Shown: positions 11,973 to 23,230 of the stretch, piece after piece
Layout of the letters: every line of letters begins with the position of its first letter
Position numbering within the stretch: the stretch's first letter is position 1
Assembly (NCBI GenBank): GCA_910574455.1
Contig: CAJSYZ010000004.1
Coordinates: 310,001-374,000 of the forward strand
Direction of reading: 5' to 3'
DNA from: Trichaptum fuscoviolaceum
Taxonomy: Eukaryota; Basidiomycota; Agaricomycetes; Hymenochaetales; Trichaptaceae
Length of the DNA stretch: 64,000 bases
Translations under genes and position numbers: made by a program
The notes under the pieces: generated by a model
What the model was told of the DNA's origin: nothing
The model's database searches: none
What the model saw: only the letters and a program-made list of their open reading frames with translations

Positions 11973-14301
11973 CTAAATGTGAGGAACAAGCTCAACCCAC
12001 TGGACAGTATCAAACGCAGAAGGAGGAAGGGAACGAAGTGAAATGACAGCGAGTACCAGAAGAGTAATACGGGCAAATGGGTAAATGAAGCAAGCCAGAG
12101 CACATAGCACCATGCATAGCACAGCCAAAACGCCTCTAACAACACCCCAAAAGTCTTTTGAGTCATCTAAGAAATGAATGCAGAGGACAGTATGAAGTGT
12201 TGCAACGCAGGACCCAACAACTGCCAAGGACGCAGACCTCCACATGATCTTCTCGACAATCGACGGAAAGGTGAAGTGCCATGCAAGGCAATGGATAGAT
12301 CCAAACAATGCGCCTGCGATAGAAGATGTGTTGAGCAACGGTTTGACACTTGCATCTTCGCTATAGAATATCATGGAGAATGTTTTGATCTGTGCATCAA
12401 CTTCAAACCCGGAGAATACGCTCTTAGACAGCGAAGAATCATATCCGCCTGCAGCGATCTTTGCTATGGGAATGAAGAGAGCCAGATCAACTATGTAGAT
12501 CAGAGTGTAAAAGGGAAGCTCAAGAAAAGTCATTCCTGTTTTTGCACTACCGACGAGAGTTTGGTATGTGTGCTAGATCAAAGTTGTTCAATAAGTGCTT
12601 TGCTGTGAAGTAGTAGAATCTCTGCTTACTTTTACGTGCAACTTGTCTAAATGTTCTTGATTGGCACCGTGCATAAGTACCAATTCCGTTGCACCTTGCA
12701 GCTCGGTTTGCTGCTCTGGTCTTGTGCTCGACTCTTCGACCTCCGTATGATCGTATGTGTGCTAGATCAAAGTCGCATCAACAAGAGCTTTCTTGGAAAT
12801 AAAAAGGCTTTGCTTACTTCTACGTGCAAATTGTCCAAATGTTCGGAATTGGTGTCATGCATTAGCCACAAGTCCGTTGTACTGTACGATTCGAATATTT
12901 CGTCAGGCCTTGCACTGACCTCTTCGACCTCCATGTGGAGGTATGTGCGCTAGATAGAAGCTGAATCAGTGATTGCTTTCTTAGAGATAAAAGACCTTGC
13001 TTACACTTATGTGCGAGATGTCCAAGTCTTCAGAATGTGCATTATCTGTTACCTCCAAGTCCGTCATACTGTCCACTTGTCCAGGCTTCGCACTTGATTC
13101 TTCACTCTCGGTGTGGTTTAGCTCTACATTCTCATCGTCATTCGCTCTACCGGAGAATATCCCCTTAATTGCAGTGGTCATCGATGTCCAGAGATATTTA
13201 TGAAACTTGAATCCCGACTCCGAACCTGAGGTCCTCCACGTAGCTTCCTCGGGTTTGTTCGCAAGGATCTCGTCAACACCCTTGGTCCGAATCAGGACCG
13301 GAAAACGCACGTCGCGGGGCTTGTCCCACCAGAAAATATACATAATGCTGCACAGTCCAGCTAAAGCGGCCGTGATCAATTCCAGCTCCGTCATCGCCAA
13401 GTCCTGTACTGCGCGTGTGATAATTTGGACGATAAACCAGGTAAGTTGTAGAAGGGCGATCCCCTTGGAGAGTGCGTCGACTTTGCTCCTATCGTTAATC
13501 TCGTCCTCGGTAATGGTTGGAAAATTAATCAGGTTCTCGGCGAGAAGTTTTTGGAAAGCGTCGCTTGTAAGGACACCTTGTCGGAAGCCAGCACCAAATC
13601 CAGCTCGCGAGGCATCTGACGAGATTTCATCTGGCCAATGTCTAGCAGCTTCCTTATTCAACTGGCGAAAGATCAATTCAGTGATCTCCGTACCCTGCTG
13701 AGGTCCAATCAGAAAACGCCGCGGAATGACGGCATCATCACGCTTCCGAAGCACTCCAGCATCGTTGTAGTAAAGCATTTCTCGAGCGGTAGCGATCAAT
13801 CTGAATCCGCCCATCTGCAAAAAATGACCATGCGCAGTGGTCCATTTAGGCTTAGCTGCAAATGGTCAGAGAAGGTATGAATCAATCATTAAAATGATAC
13901 GTACATGAGGACGGAGTTGATTCCATAAGCGATTTGTTGACAGCTTCCTTAATCATCACTGCCCCTCGCCATTGTTTGAACGCCCACATAATCATAAACT
14001 CTGGAGCGAGTATCGAAAAGAACATGAGGAAGATGCGCCTCCATAGTAGCTTCCATTTCCCCTCTCCTTTGAACGGTATGTTCGGATGCACAGAAACCCA
14101 GGTGCAGGCGAATGTCGTGGCAAGACAGCTCCAAAAGATATCCAAGACCGTGCGGCTATGCTGCCCATTAGAGGGGTTCTCGCGAGAGAAGACAGAGACA
14201 TCAAGTTCAATGATGGAGGCCGTCGGGGTAGGAATGACAATGGGTACAGCCTGAGTTCCGTATCTTCTGACCAAGAACGCAATAACGACGACAAACAGCA
14301 T
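11973..14301 (-). CDS. multi-pass membrane protein of unknown function, paralog 2, with triplicated linker exon
   Basis: Five exons (14301-13905, 13855-13005, 12949-12818, 12761-12630, 12572-11973) join in frame to 703 residues. The N-terminal half keeps the family blocks RTVLDIFWSCLATTFACTW, FPTITEDEI, LLQLTWFIVQIITRA and LCSIMYIFWW. The C-terminal half has the same membrane segments as paralog 1 and ends WVELVPHI. The soluble linker between the two halves is longer than in paralog 1 because the exon encoding it has been duplicated: the end of exon 2, all of exon 3 and all of exon 4 are versions of the same roughly 44-residue acidic segment. No stop or frameshift was seen. It is convergent with kinase B. 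Function unknown. Confidence 0.8.
12572..13140 (-). repeat. tandem duplication of a 132-nt exon plus its intron
   Basis: Exons 12949-12818 and 12761-12630 are both exactly 132 nt. They are preceded by similar introns of 55-57 nt and share the pattern EVEE.S.RP then a block ending HLD.LHV. The 3' part of exon 2 (about 13140-13005) is a third, more diverged version. The repeat period is about 188 nt. All splice junctions remain usable and in frame. Confidence 0.85.
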
Positions 14302-15165
14302 GATTTTCTGGGAGCTCGATTGATATAGGAGACTCTGGTGCAGTGAGAACGAGTAACGGGGAAGAGATAGCTCGGCGTCGCGTTAGATAAATATGGGTCA
14401 GAAGTTAGGCACTGGACTTAGCGTTAGCGTGCACTGGTCTAGGTGCACAGCGGACCGTAGAGAAAGAATAGGAGGCGGGGAACCCTGAAACATGCTGAGG
14501 AGCGAGTGAGATACAGCGTCTATCAAGACATATCATTGATGGATGTAGAACTATCAGGACACAGCCACGACCGATGTCCCAAGGCTAGGCTCTGATATAA
14601 TTATTAGTAAGTCATATTGGTGGAGAATTAGATTGACATACGAAAGTGGGCCAGAATGTATAGGACAACGATTTCTAGCTTGTTCAGAGTGTTATACTCT
14701 CATGCTGATAGCCCTCGTGACCTATGGGAAGGGGAGGAGCCGAGACTGGCACAGGTGTATTGTGAATGGTGGACTGCGAAAACGTTGATGAGATGAAGAT
14801 CCCACTTCTGGACTGTTGACAGCAATCAGTAAATTTCTATTGTGCTCCACAACCTAGTGTTTCATTTATCACTATAACATACTGGCACCGGCAGCGCCTT
14901 TGCGAGCGCATCAGGATTCAGGCCCCAGGGCGGCTATCTTTCAACTATTTCATGCTCACTGGAACCTATTTGTTTGAAATATACGCAAGTTTGAGTGAGA
15001 GTTTACAAGAATGAGCCGTTCTCTCGACGGATGCCCTGTTGCGGGTAAGCATGAGGTGGGAAAGAGAAAGGTCCTGAGCGAGTCACTGTGAGGAGTCACT
15101 GGCAGCTCAGTAACATTTCGGACTCGCAAGAGCGGTTTTTGCCCGAGAAGTAATATTAAGCGGCA
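14302..15165. other. intergenic stretch, nothing recognised
   Basis: Mostly non-coding sequence with no open frame of interest, containing the presumptive promoter of the minus-strand membrane protein starting at 14301. I see no repeat shared with the rest of the window. Confidence 0.3.
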
Positions 15166-15320
15166 TTATGTTGTAATGTAATGCGGCCGCTCGGTTGTAA
15201 TGATATCCGGCCCTTTATCTTAATAAAATCGGGCCGATGCGGTAATGAATACCAGCCGGTGCAGTAATGGATACCGGCCTTAGTATTAATGATATCCGGC
15301 ATGAGAGTAATATTATTGGA
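15166..15320. repeat. degenerate tandem repeat with TAATG.ATACCGGCC core
   Basis: Five or six imperfect units of roughly 22-30 nt follow each other. Each carries a core like GTAATGATATCCGGCC, GTAATGAATACCAGCC or GTAATGGATACCGGCC. The array ends just before the third Dlt1-like relic. It may be an old minisatellite or a transposon end. Confidence 0.6.
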
Positions 15321-15503
15321 CATGTGGGAATATGTTTATTTGGCCTGTGGACTCCCAGGGGGGAAACCCATTTTGGGTTGCTTATCATCAAAGTGACAAT
15401 CGGAGGCGATACAACCCTCTACTGGCACTGCAGCGGCGGCGCGCGCACTTTACTTTGTACATACACTCCGACGGCGATGTAGTCGCCTCTAACGATACTT
15501 GGA

Positions 15504-16510
15504 ATGAAACTCAAGGACACTTTGCACTTCAATGCGATGTCATTCACACAACTTTTCTACCTCCTCATCGTCATCATCATCGCCCTCGTCGCACTCGTCT
15601 CCGACATTGTCATCCTCTCGCAGGCCGTCCGCTCAGCACCGAACAAGGACTGGACGCGCAACGGCAATGTCTTTGCCATCGGTGTCCTAGTTGTAAGTCC
15701 TCTAATTCACTGCATATTAACTGTAGCTAAGGCGCCAAATGCACGACGTGGGCCAACTCGTCATCTCACTAGCTTTTTGCCTCAAACGTCGGCTGTCGGT
15801 GCGCTTGAAGTTGGTGAGGATACCAAAAGGGCGCATTGCGACGGGAACGGGCGATCTTCCAAAGGTATGTCCTTCGCAGATAGTCTTGAGACTTGTTATG
15901 CTTTTGGCTGATGCTCACGGGCAGGTGGTGCACACGTTCATTGAGATGGCGTTCCTTTGTTCATGCGCCCTCGTGTTTGAGGCGCTGCCTGAGGTGTCTT
16001 ATAGGGAGGGGATGGGGTGTACCAGGTATGTTGGGCTGCTTTACTTCTGCTCACTTCGGATGAAGGATTGACGTACGAAGGCGTCTGCTTCCGCACTGCC
16101 GTCCTCGACTTATCGGCAAGTTCTCAGCTTTCACCTTGCCTTCGCACTAAATTTTTGACCTGGATATTACCTTCAGATACAGCCTTGCTCCCGTCATCCC
16201 CTCCACGCCTTCGCATTCACCATACGTTTCTTTAGCACGTCACCTCTGCCCCTTCCTCCCTCTGCTCGCCCTTTCCGGGGTATCCGCCACGCACAACACG
16301 CACACCTTAGAGGCTCAGACACTGACATGCACAATTCATCTATTTCGAATGCGATTGACGCCGTTAGTGGCGAAGGAGAGATAAATGTGGATGGTCCGAA
16401 GATCTACCTACAGCGCTATACGCTGTGGTTGAGCTGGCGAAGTACTGCGAGCGAGAGTTGTTGGAAGGGAATTCGAGGATGCGCTGGAGGCGGCTGGGGT
16501 GCTAACTAAA
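15504..16510 (+). pseudogene. Dlt1-like membrane-protein gene relic, copy 3 (best preserved)
   Basis: The first exon is intact, MSFTQLFYLLIVIIIALVAL then a second hydrophobic stretch, and ends at a GTAAGT donor. The next exon carries FCLKRRLSVRLKLVRIPKG and GTGDLPK, then the VVHTFIEMAFL block. The acceptor of intron 1, CAG in copies 1 and 2, is CAA here (GGGCCAACTCGTC), so the intron should not splice. Later blocks (GLTYEGVCFRTAVLD, VELAK.CE-like) need frame changes. The layout resembles fungal Dlt1 proteins, membrane proteins whose loss causes cold sensitivity in yeast; this is a tentative family call. Probably non-functional. Confidence 0.55.
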
Positions 16511-16699
16511 AGGAATGTGAGTGTTCTGTTGTTTTATTACTCCAGAATAATTTTAATCTCTTGCGTGCTAGCTTAGATGCGTATAAAGCAGCCCTCGATG
16601 AGCAGCAAGCACAGTAATGGATTGTTATGTGACGCTAAAGGAGGCATCCTAGCTAAGGCCTACAAGGTGTACGCCATGGGCCTTCCCATCCCGTCAACT

Positions 16700-17930
16700 A
16701 TTTATGTACAATGAATTCGGTACTTGGACAAGAGCTTCGTACTTGCATTCGGATACCATTCAAAGGCTTCGGAGACACCGTATTGGTGCTAGATGCGAGG
16801 ATGATATTGCTAAGGTTAGAAAGGCGCAGCGGACGCATCCTTTGTCCTTTATGGGCGACCCTCGTTCCACTGGTCGTCTTGAATCCTTAAACGACCTGTC
16901 GCTTGTAGCTCTGAGACACCCGGCGAACCGATGTAGATCATCCTGTGACATTTCTTCACTTCAGCGTGGCGAGGCGGACACGAGCGGCGCGGTGTTCTTC
17001 CGGAACTTTGAGGAGATCACAGGCGGGTGTGGGGCGTGCTATATGAGGTGGGTCAATTCAGTTGCTTTCTCGCTTTGATCAATCGCTGACAGAAGTCTGT
17101 TCTTGTGGAGTTAGAAATATGCCTCGAAGGACGTGAATGCCCCTGCAAAAGTTGCTGAAAAGTAGGGTAGACCGCGCTGGAGATTAACTGGCGATGAGAT
17201 GAAATTCTTCGGCTCGTTCAGTGAGCAAGAGGTGGGCATGATGAGTTATGTGTTCGTTAAGGACAACTAATGATATTACTTAACAGGTCACCATCTAATT
17301 AGAAGTATCGACCACTATTCCGGTGGAAACCCCCACACACCTTCTTAAGTGACTTCGTTAAGCTAACCCAGCCAGCCACAACATGGGACCTGTTCACCAT
17401 CCAGACGCACGCCTAATCCCACGCCAGCATCCCGGACCACGCCAACCTGAGGGGCAAATACCAAGACGAGATTGTGCCCAAGCGGCTCATTGACCTCGAT
17501 ATCGTCGATCAGCACGTCGACGTCGCCATCCCCCTCAAAACGTACCAGCACCTGCTCTTTCTGATGTGCGTTGGGCAGTAATCTGTCTTCATTGTTTCAG
17601 AAACTCTTCACGCCCTGCCTTGCGCTGGACTACAGAGGAAACGGAGGTGTAGCTCTCGATACGGACAACCGATTAACGATGACTTGGCAGTTTGGATAGC
17701 ACAGCATAGAAATTGAGATATCCGGCCTGTATTGGATGCAAATACTAAGCACCGATCGAAATAATGATGCCAAAGTAGGATCTCAAGTTTGTACACTGAG
17801 AAGGGTTGGGTGCTTGACGAGGCGTACTGCCGGCGAAGAACAAGGACACTGGTCCATCTCATTACATTTGCCTTACTGTAAACGGAAAAGGCTTTGGATA
17901 CTTGGACGATCTTCAGAGATACAGTCTTGA
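16700..17930 (+). pseudogene. unrecognised relics of the duplicated unit, copy 3
   Basis: Three pieces match other units. The region 16735-16900 matches 46120-46480 and, inverted, 59553-59765. The GEADTSGAVFFRNFEE block near 16970-17045 matches 2036-2105 and 59080-58990. The region 17810-17870 matches 2840-2880. A stretch at about 17430-17580 reads as a clean open frame (KYQDEIVPKRLIDLDIV then DVAIPLKTYQHLLFLM), as if a real exon of an unidentified gene were stranded here. Stops interrupt everything else. Confidence 0.4.
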
Positions 17931-18182
17931 AGGTTTGAGCGCTCGATCATGAGAAAAGTGATTACTAGCTGATCCCAATCAATACCAGAGCCTGTGCAAG
18001 AGGATGAGGCTGTGCGTTTTATGAGTAGCTGGTGAGGAAAGGATGCCAAACTGGTACAGCTTGAACGGATTTGCTTGTGTATATTTAGCTTGATGGCATC
18101 TATAGGTTGTTGTTGGGCGCTGTGGATCATTTGCCTCGTCCTTGTCTGCCCCCTGTAGCAATATCGACCTAACTCATCTTTA

Positions 18183-20091
18183 ATGGCTTCTTTCCTTGAA
18201 GACATTTACCAACTGACCGGGCGGATGACATCCTTCCAAGAAACACACAAGAAGGAAATACTTGAAACACTCTGTGATTGCTCTGTGTCTCTCAAAGACT
18301 GGGAACTTGCTGCTCTCAGCTTTCTGGATGGTGAGGGTGTAGAGGTGAGTTCCAGCAATCTAATTTGTCGAGCGGGAGTGATATCTTACTTGCATGTTAA
18401 GATTCTCGGCACTGAATGCAATTTGGAAGGCAATTTGGATCACGTATGTTTCGCGTTCTCCGTAAACATGTTACATCTGACCGTTCCCCAAGGCCTTTGA
18501 AAACCTAGTCCAACTCCTTCCGGGCTACGTAGAAAAGCTCTCCGATTTGAACACACCTGCTCCGTCATTGAATCCCTCTTCCTATAACTATTTACTCATA
18601 GGGTTTGAAGAGTCTTCCTACATTCTTGGTTGTATAACAAAGTTGCGGTACGTACTAATTGGAAAATAGAGAACACAATAGCTCACGGATCAATGAAATT
18701 GTTAGAAATAAGCTTGCATACCTTGCGATGGTTAAAGTTCACCATATGGCTCGTAAACTTCACCACATCTCGGAGTATGTGCAAAAGAACATACAGCAAG
18801 CCACCACAGGGCAAGTTTCTGATTTGATACGGACAACTGACGAAGTTGATCAGGTATGGAGAGTTTGTTGAATTATGACATGTGCCCATGCTTCTGACAA
18901 ACTTATCCTTTCTAAAGTCACTGGTATCGATCCATGACATGCAACATGAATGTGACGATCATGACTATGCTGGAATCGAAACACTACTTCATGACTCTAT
19001 CTACAAGACGGCTCAACGTTGTGCAATTCTTCCGTCACGACTGCATATGCATGAAGTCCAGACCATACCAAAGACTCTTGTCAACGGCGGAGGGTTCGCA
19101 GACATCTATAAAGGCACCTTGAGCGATGGACGAGTCGTCGCTATGAAAGTACCAAGGTGCTTTGGTAAACCGGACGAAATTCGGAGGGTCCATGCGGTGA
19201 GCAGCGCTCGAAGCTCATTATAACGCCTTGTCTTACATATATGAAGGAAATCTCTAAGGAAGGAGTTGTGTGGCACTATTCGGAGAATGACAATGTTCTT
19301 CCCTTACTCGGTATAAGCTGCATAAATTTCCAGGACGAAAAGCCCGATCTATTGGTCTTGGTAACTCCCTGGATGGCAAATGGAACTTTGAGGGAGTTTC
19401 TTCGCCGTAGACCTGATACAGACAGGGGAGAAATGGTGAGAACGTGATTTAGTCACTCTCCCTCTAACAAGTTTATATCTTTCTATAGATAAGAGGCGTT
19501 GCATCTGGCGTATTTTTCCTGCATAGAGAACGAGTCCCTCCCGTAGTGCATGGTGACTTACGATGTGTGAGTGCCATATACCCTAACTCCCTTTTCCTGT
19601 TCTCATGTACATTAAAAAGGATAACATTCTTGTCAACGAATATGGAGTACCTAAGATAGCTGATTTTGGACTATCCCGAGTAAAGGACTTCCAGGCGAGT
19701 CTGACTGGGTCTTCGTCAGCTGGGGCCAGGGGATCACTTCGATGGCAGGCTCCAGAACTCTTGTTTCCAGAGATATTTGGGGGAACAGGAAAACACACCT
19801 TTGCATCCGACATTTATGCCTTTGGCATGACGTGCTTGGAGGTATGTAATGAGCAATATCTACTGATAAAACATTCTATTAACAAGTTGTTAGATAATAA
19901 CCGATGAGATGCCTTACTATAGCTATTCTGACGCTCAAGTCATAACCGCTGTACTTCACGGGAATCCACCCAACGTATCTGTTAATCCGGTATATCTACG
20001 AGAGTATCAAAGTCAGTGGGAGTTGGTGAAGCGTTGTTGGAGCGGAAGGGTTGAAGATCGTCCCCAGGCTGTAGATGTATGGTTCTCTTGA
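18183..20091 (+). CDS. TKL-type protein kinase, paralog C (intact)
   Basis: The clearest gene model in the window. Nine exons (18183-18344, 18402-18443, 18493-18647, 18706-18853, 18918-19196, 19247-19435, 19489-19566, 19620-19841, 19894-20091) join in frame to 490 residues with introns of 49-64 nt. The N-terminal 200 residues are helical (MASFLEDIYQLTG, then MVKVHHMARKLHHISEYVQK). The kinase domain has VNGGGFADIYKG, AMKVPR, TPWMANGTLREFL (hinge), VVHGDLRCDNILV, ADFGLSR, APELLFPEIFGG and RCWSGRVEDRP. HGD replaces HRD but the catalytic Asp, the DFG Asp and the Lys are all present, so activity is expected. Unlike the other paralogs it has one small exon (42 nt) where they have two. No membrane segment was seen. 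Confidence 0.88.
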
Positions 20092-20263
20092 GTATCTATC
20101 AATATTATTGGTAGGATCTTTCAGGTGGAAATATCTTGCAATATCTAGCGTAACCTTTCCGAGAAATATTGACTGAATATTTTTGATTTTGCTATCGGAA
20201 GGCCATCAACATAAAGCATACAAAACTCCTTGAAACGTCGGTACTTGAGAAGGAAACAGGTCT

Positions 20264-20544
20264 TTGTTCCCTTACTCCCACTGGGAGTAAAGGGCACTGT
20301 ATCCCCTAAATTGCCGTGGGATACCTGCCACTGTCCTTCGTGGGAATATTAGTCAGCAACAAATACTATGTTGTGCCTTCACCTCATCCAATCCTTACCA
20401 GCAGTAGGCGCTCTCTTGCTTGGGCTGTAAAACACCTTTCACTACTCTTAAGCTTGTTTCAATTTTTATCAATTCTCTTTCTTTCACACTTTCTCATCAT
20501 GGTGGAGTAAGGGATCTGCCGGCGAAGCTCGGCCCGTTATCTAG
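20264..20544 (+). mobile_element. 281-bp dispersed repeat, copy 1 (Helitron-like end)
   Basis: This block recurs at 60922-61202 with the same length; by eye I found a single difference (ACTATG versus ACTACG). It starts TTGTTCCCTTACTCC, soon followed by a hairpin (CCCTTACTCC with GGGAGTAAAGGG). It ends CTAG, with a short hairpin (GCCGGC, GAA loop, GCTCGGC) about 6 bases before the end. No target-site duplication is visible. The end hairpin plus CTAG next to a T recall a non-autonomous Helitron, but the expected TC start is not evident. A SINE or solo LTR is less likely. The 64-residue open frame inside is the same in both copies but need not be a gene. Confidence 0.7.
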
Positions 20545-20685
20545 TGATAAGTAGGGCCAGCCTGAGTGCAGCGTGGTACCGGCAACCAAGTCGGACTGGC
20601 AGCACCTGTGACATGAACGGCAATGTGTCAGTGTGACAGCCTGTCGTCGCAACCCTGGCTGCCGGTTGAACTTTCTTCATGCAAA

Positions 20686-20718
20686 CATCAGGGAAACTAC
20701 TTTTTGCTTAAGGCGACT
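20686..20718 (+). repeat. left terminal inverted repeat of the large transposon
   Basis: Starts CATCAGGGAA, followed by CT, CTTTTT, CTTAAGG and ACT blocks in the same order as the inverted right end at 45995-46028. The spacing between blocks differs by one base. Confidence 0.75.
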
Positions 20719-20970
20719 GACGCGTCCTGACGCTGCCTTAAATGGACTGAAGGGTTGCTATGCCTGTCTGAAATCTACTGATATGTTGCTATGCCTGTCT
20801 GAAATCAACTGATGGCCTGAACACACTGAAATAAGCCAATTTTCAGGACACACTCAGTACGTCAGTACATCAGGAGGTCAGTCAAGCATAAGTAAAGACT
20901 AAGTACAAGCATGTACAATTCAAATGTCATAGTAAGTACAAATCAGTACACCAGTAATTCAGTACGCCAG
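20719..20970. repeat. left subterminal repeats
   Basis: Repeated words include GTTGCTATGCCTGTCTGAAATC (twice, about 20754-20812), each followed by (T/A)ACTGAT, and then many CAGTAC and TCAGTA words (20845-20970). The right end has the same kinds of words in inverted orientation. In CACTA-type elements such repeats bind transposase; that role here is inferred. Confidence 0.6.
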
Positions 20971-21550
20971 TATTGTAGGCTGCGCGCTGCTTTCCTCTCG
21001 CCTTCGCTGATAAGGATGTTCATGCTTTTCGTTGTTGGCTGAGCGACTCAAGCACATTTGCCTTGTGCGCTTCGAGAATTGTCCGACTTCCGCCCAAGTG
21101 GCATATTCTTCCTGACGCCTGAAACAATTGTCAAACATAAATTCCAGAGTTCTTACTACGGGTTTTCGGAGGACTCGGACATACTATTTTCAATCTGTTC
21201 CGAAAGCAATTTCTCTCTTGTCCGATTGCGCACGTTCTGATCATTTTCCCTCAAGGTCCATGTTCTTGAATTACCCTCCACCTTGAATGGTCCGCCGTAG
21301 CCGCTCGTGTCAATTCTCGTCACCGCAACCTATCGATCTAGCTCTGCTTCTACATCCTTGAGAAGCAGATTGCCTCCGGTGGGAAGTGGGGGTAGATCTC
21401 GGTCTGGAAGTTGTTTGTTCAATAGGGAGTTTTGGTCTGACGCCAGAACGATCGGTATATATCGCAAGTGTTCATACTCCTGGTTTGTTCCTTCTGGATC
21501 ATCCGAAAAGTGTTTGAGTAAGGCTTTATACTGTAGCTCGAATGCACTTT
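20971..21550. other. transposon interior, nothing recognised
   Basis: Short open frames on both strands, none convincing. It may be decayed sequence of the histidine-kinase fragment's downstream end or of another captured gene. Confidence 0.25.
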
Positions 21551-23230
21551 AACAAGATGACTTACGGCCGTCAGCGAATCAACAAGTATCCCATCGATAT
21601 GTAGGCAACACTCATTATCTGCAACTTCGCTCACGTCGTAAGGCTTCAGAATAAGCTTTGTGATACGCATCACTACACCTGTTCGGTCGTCCAGCGTATT
21701 GGCAAGCCGGATTTTCTGCTTCGCGAATGCCTGGATCATCGAAAGTACGTTCTCGGTGGACAACTGGCTGATTTAGGAGGTGGTCGTGAACTTCCCTTGC
21801 CCAGCTCGCTCTCAACTCACATCGTCTTATTCATCAGCGACACAACTCATTCGATACTGATTGACCAAGGACAGCACCACCGTAGTCCTAGATTTAAGAA
21901 AGTAAGACCACTACAGGCCGGAACAAATGACTATTCGAGAAGAGCTCACTCGAGTGGTTGATCCATCCCCTCGCACGAACGTACCACAGATCAAGTTCAC
22001 TGTACCTTTCGTAATACCGATACCGTATCCGTGAGACAGAACTCTACCTTCACCATCGAGTCCTTGATGCCAACCAGACGGCACGACAGCGCAGCATGTC
22101 CGTTCCACACGACCTTGCTCGAGGTGAACTTGATAGCGTTGCCGACAATGTTCGTAATGACCTGGCGCAGATGCAGCGAGTCACCGATGAGCTGATCAGG
22201 AATGTCTGGGTAAACATCATATGTGAGGTCGAGGTTGTTTTGCGATGGTCGTACAACGAGAGTCTTGAGGTTACCGAAAACCGTGTGTCTCAGTGAATAC
22301 CAAACTTGCTCTATCGTCATCCTGCCTGCTTCGAACGTAGTAATTAATCGAAATATTAGCAACTGAATTCGGAAGCATCGGCGGCGGATTAGCTTACTCT
22401 TCGAGATATCCAAAATATCGACATTAATCAATAGCAGACTCCGAGCCAAACTATGCACCAGCAGAAGACTCTCGCGCTGACTCTTATTCAAATTGCTATC
22501 CAGCGTAAACTCTTTCATGCCAATGATACCGTTCATAGGGGTCGAATCTCATGAGACGTGTTCGCCAAGAACTCCAACTTGGAGCGACTGGCAAGTTCGG
22601 CAGCTTCACGAGCGGCGGCGTTCTTCTAAATCGACTCGCGCAAGTAGTGCACAATTTAATTGATTTGATGAGTCTCAAAGGATTCCATCTCGCCTGAGCC
22701 TTTGACGGTGATGAAACACGTGAAGTCGCCGTTTATACTAGTAGCTGCAGTACTGATCTGCGCGAAACCACGCACTTCGGTCGTCAAGTTTCCGGCCATG
22801 GTGTCAACAGCCATTCTATTCGGAGTGCGTTCAGTAAAAACCACACTACACAATTCAGCGGAATGCTAGTGAAATAAACATACGTGATTTTTTGCTGTGA
22901 CATGAACATTCTCGATTTCAGCTTGAACACCGAGTTTTTTCGTTCTGACTTCCCGCGCGACTTTGGTCACCCCCGCAGTGAAGAGAGCCAACTGGTCAAC
23001 CATGCCATTGATGGCCAAGTCCAGAATATCACCCTGAACAGACACGCCCACGATCTCCTGCGTCAAGTCGCCACGAGCGACGGTCGTAGTCGCGACAACA
23101 ATGGTACGCACTTGAAAGTTCACCTGCGTCAAAGAAAAGTGAGACAATTCTCTCCAAGACAAAAGCGCAGCATAGGTTGACCGCCCATTTGCTGTACTAG
23201 TAGTCACAGTCTCGAGCTCCATCGCCCCGC
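21551..23230 (-). pseudogene. group III hybrid histidine kinase (Nik1/Os-1 type) fragment
   Basis: In minus-strand order the pieces are: HAMP repeats (IVVATTTVARGDLTQEI, INGMVDQLALF, VTKVAREVRTK), another HAMP block ([17 protein letters not shown]), the H-box SHEIR then P.MNGIIGM with a 1-nt deletion between (about 22535-22545), the dimerisation helix NKSQRESLLLVHSLARSLL, a short intron, the N-box region (DQLIGDSLHLRQVITNIVGN) and the G-box broken by a frameshift near 22025. Then comes a block near 21550-21760 resembling the inter-domain part of these kinases. The receiver domain is missing. Intact family members sense osmotic stress and are fludioxonil targets; this copy cannot make a full kinase. 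It lies inside the large transposon, so it may be a captured host-gene fragment. Confidence 0.75.

Noticed and set aside
18183..20091. HGD in place of HRD taken as a dead kinase
   Set aside because: The catalytic Asp of the loop, the DFG Asp and the strand-3 Lys are present; the Arg-to-Gly change is common in TKL-like kinases of this group.
20316..20510. 64-codon frame identical to one at 60974-61168
   Set aside because: Both lie inside the 281-bp repeat; identity reflects recent copying, not protein conservation, and there is no homology or splice context.
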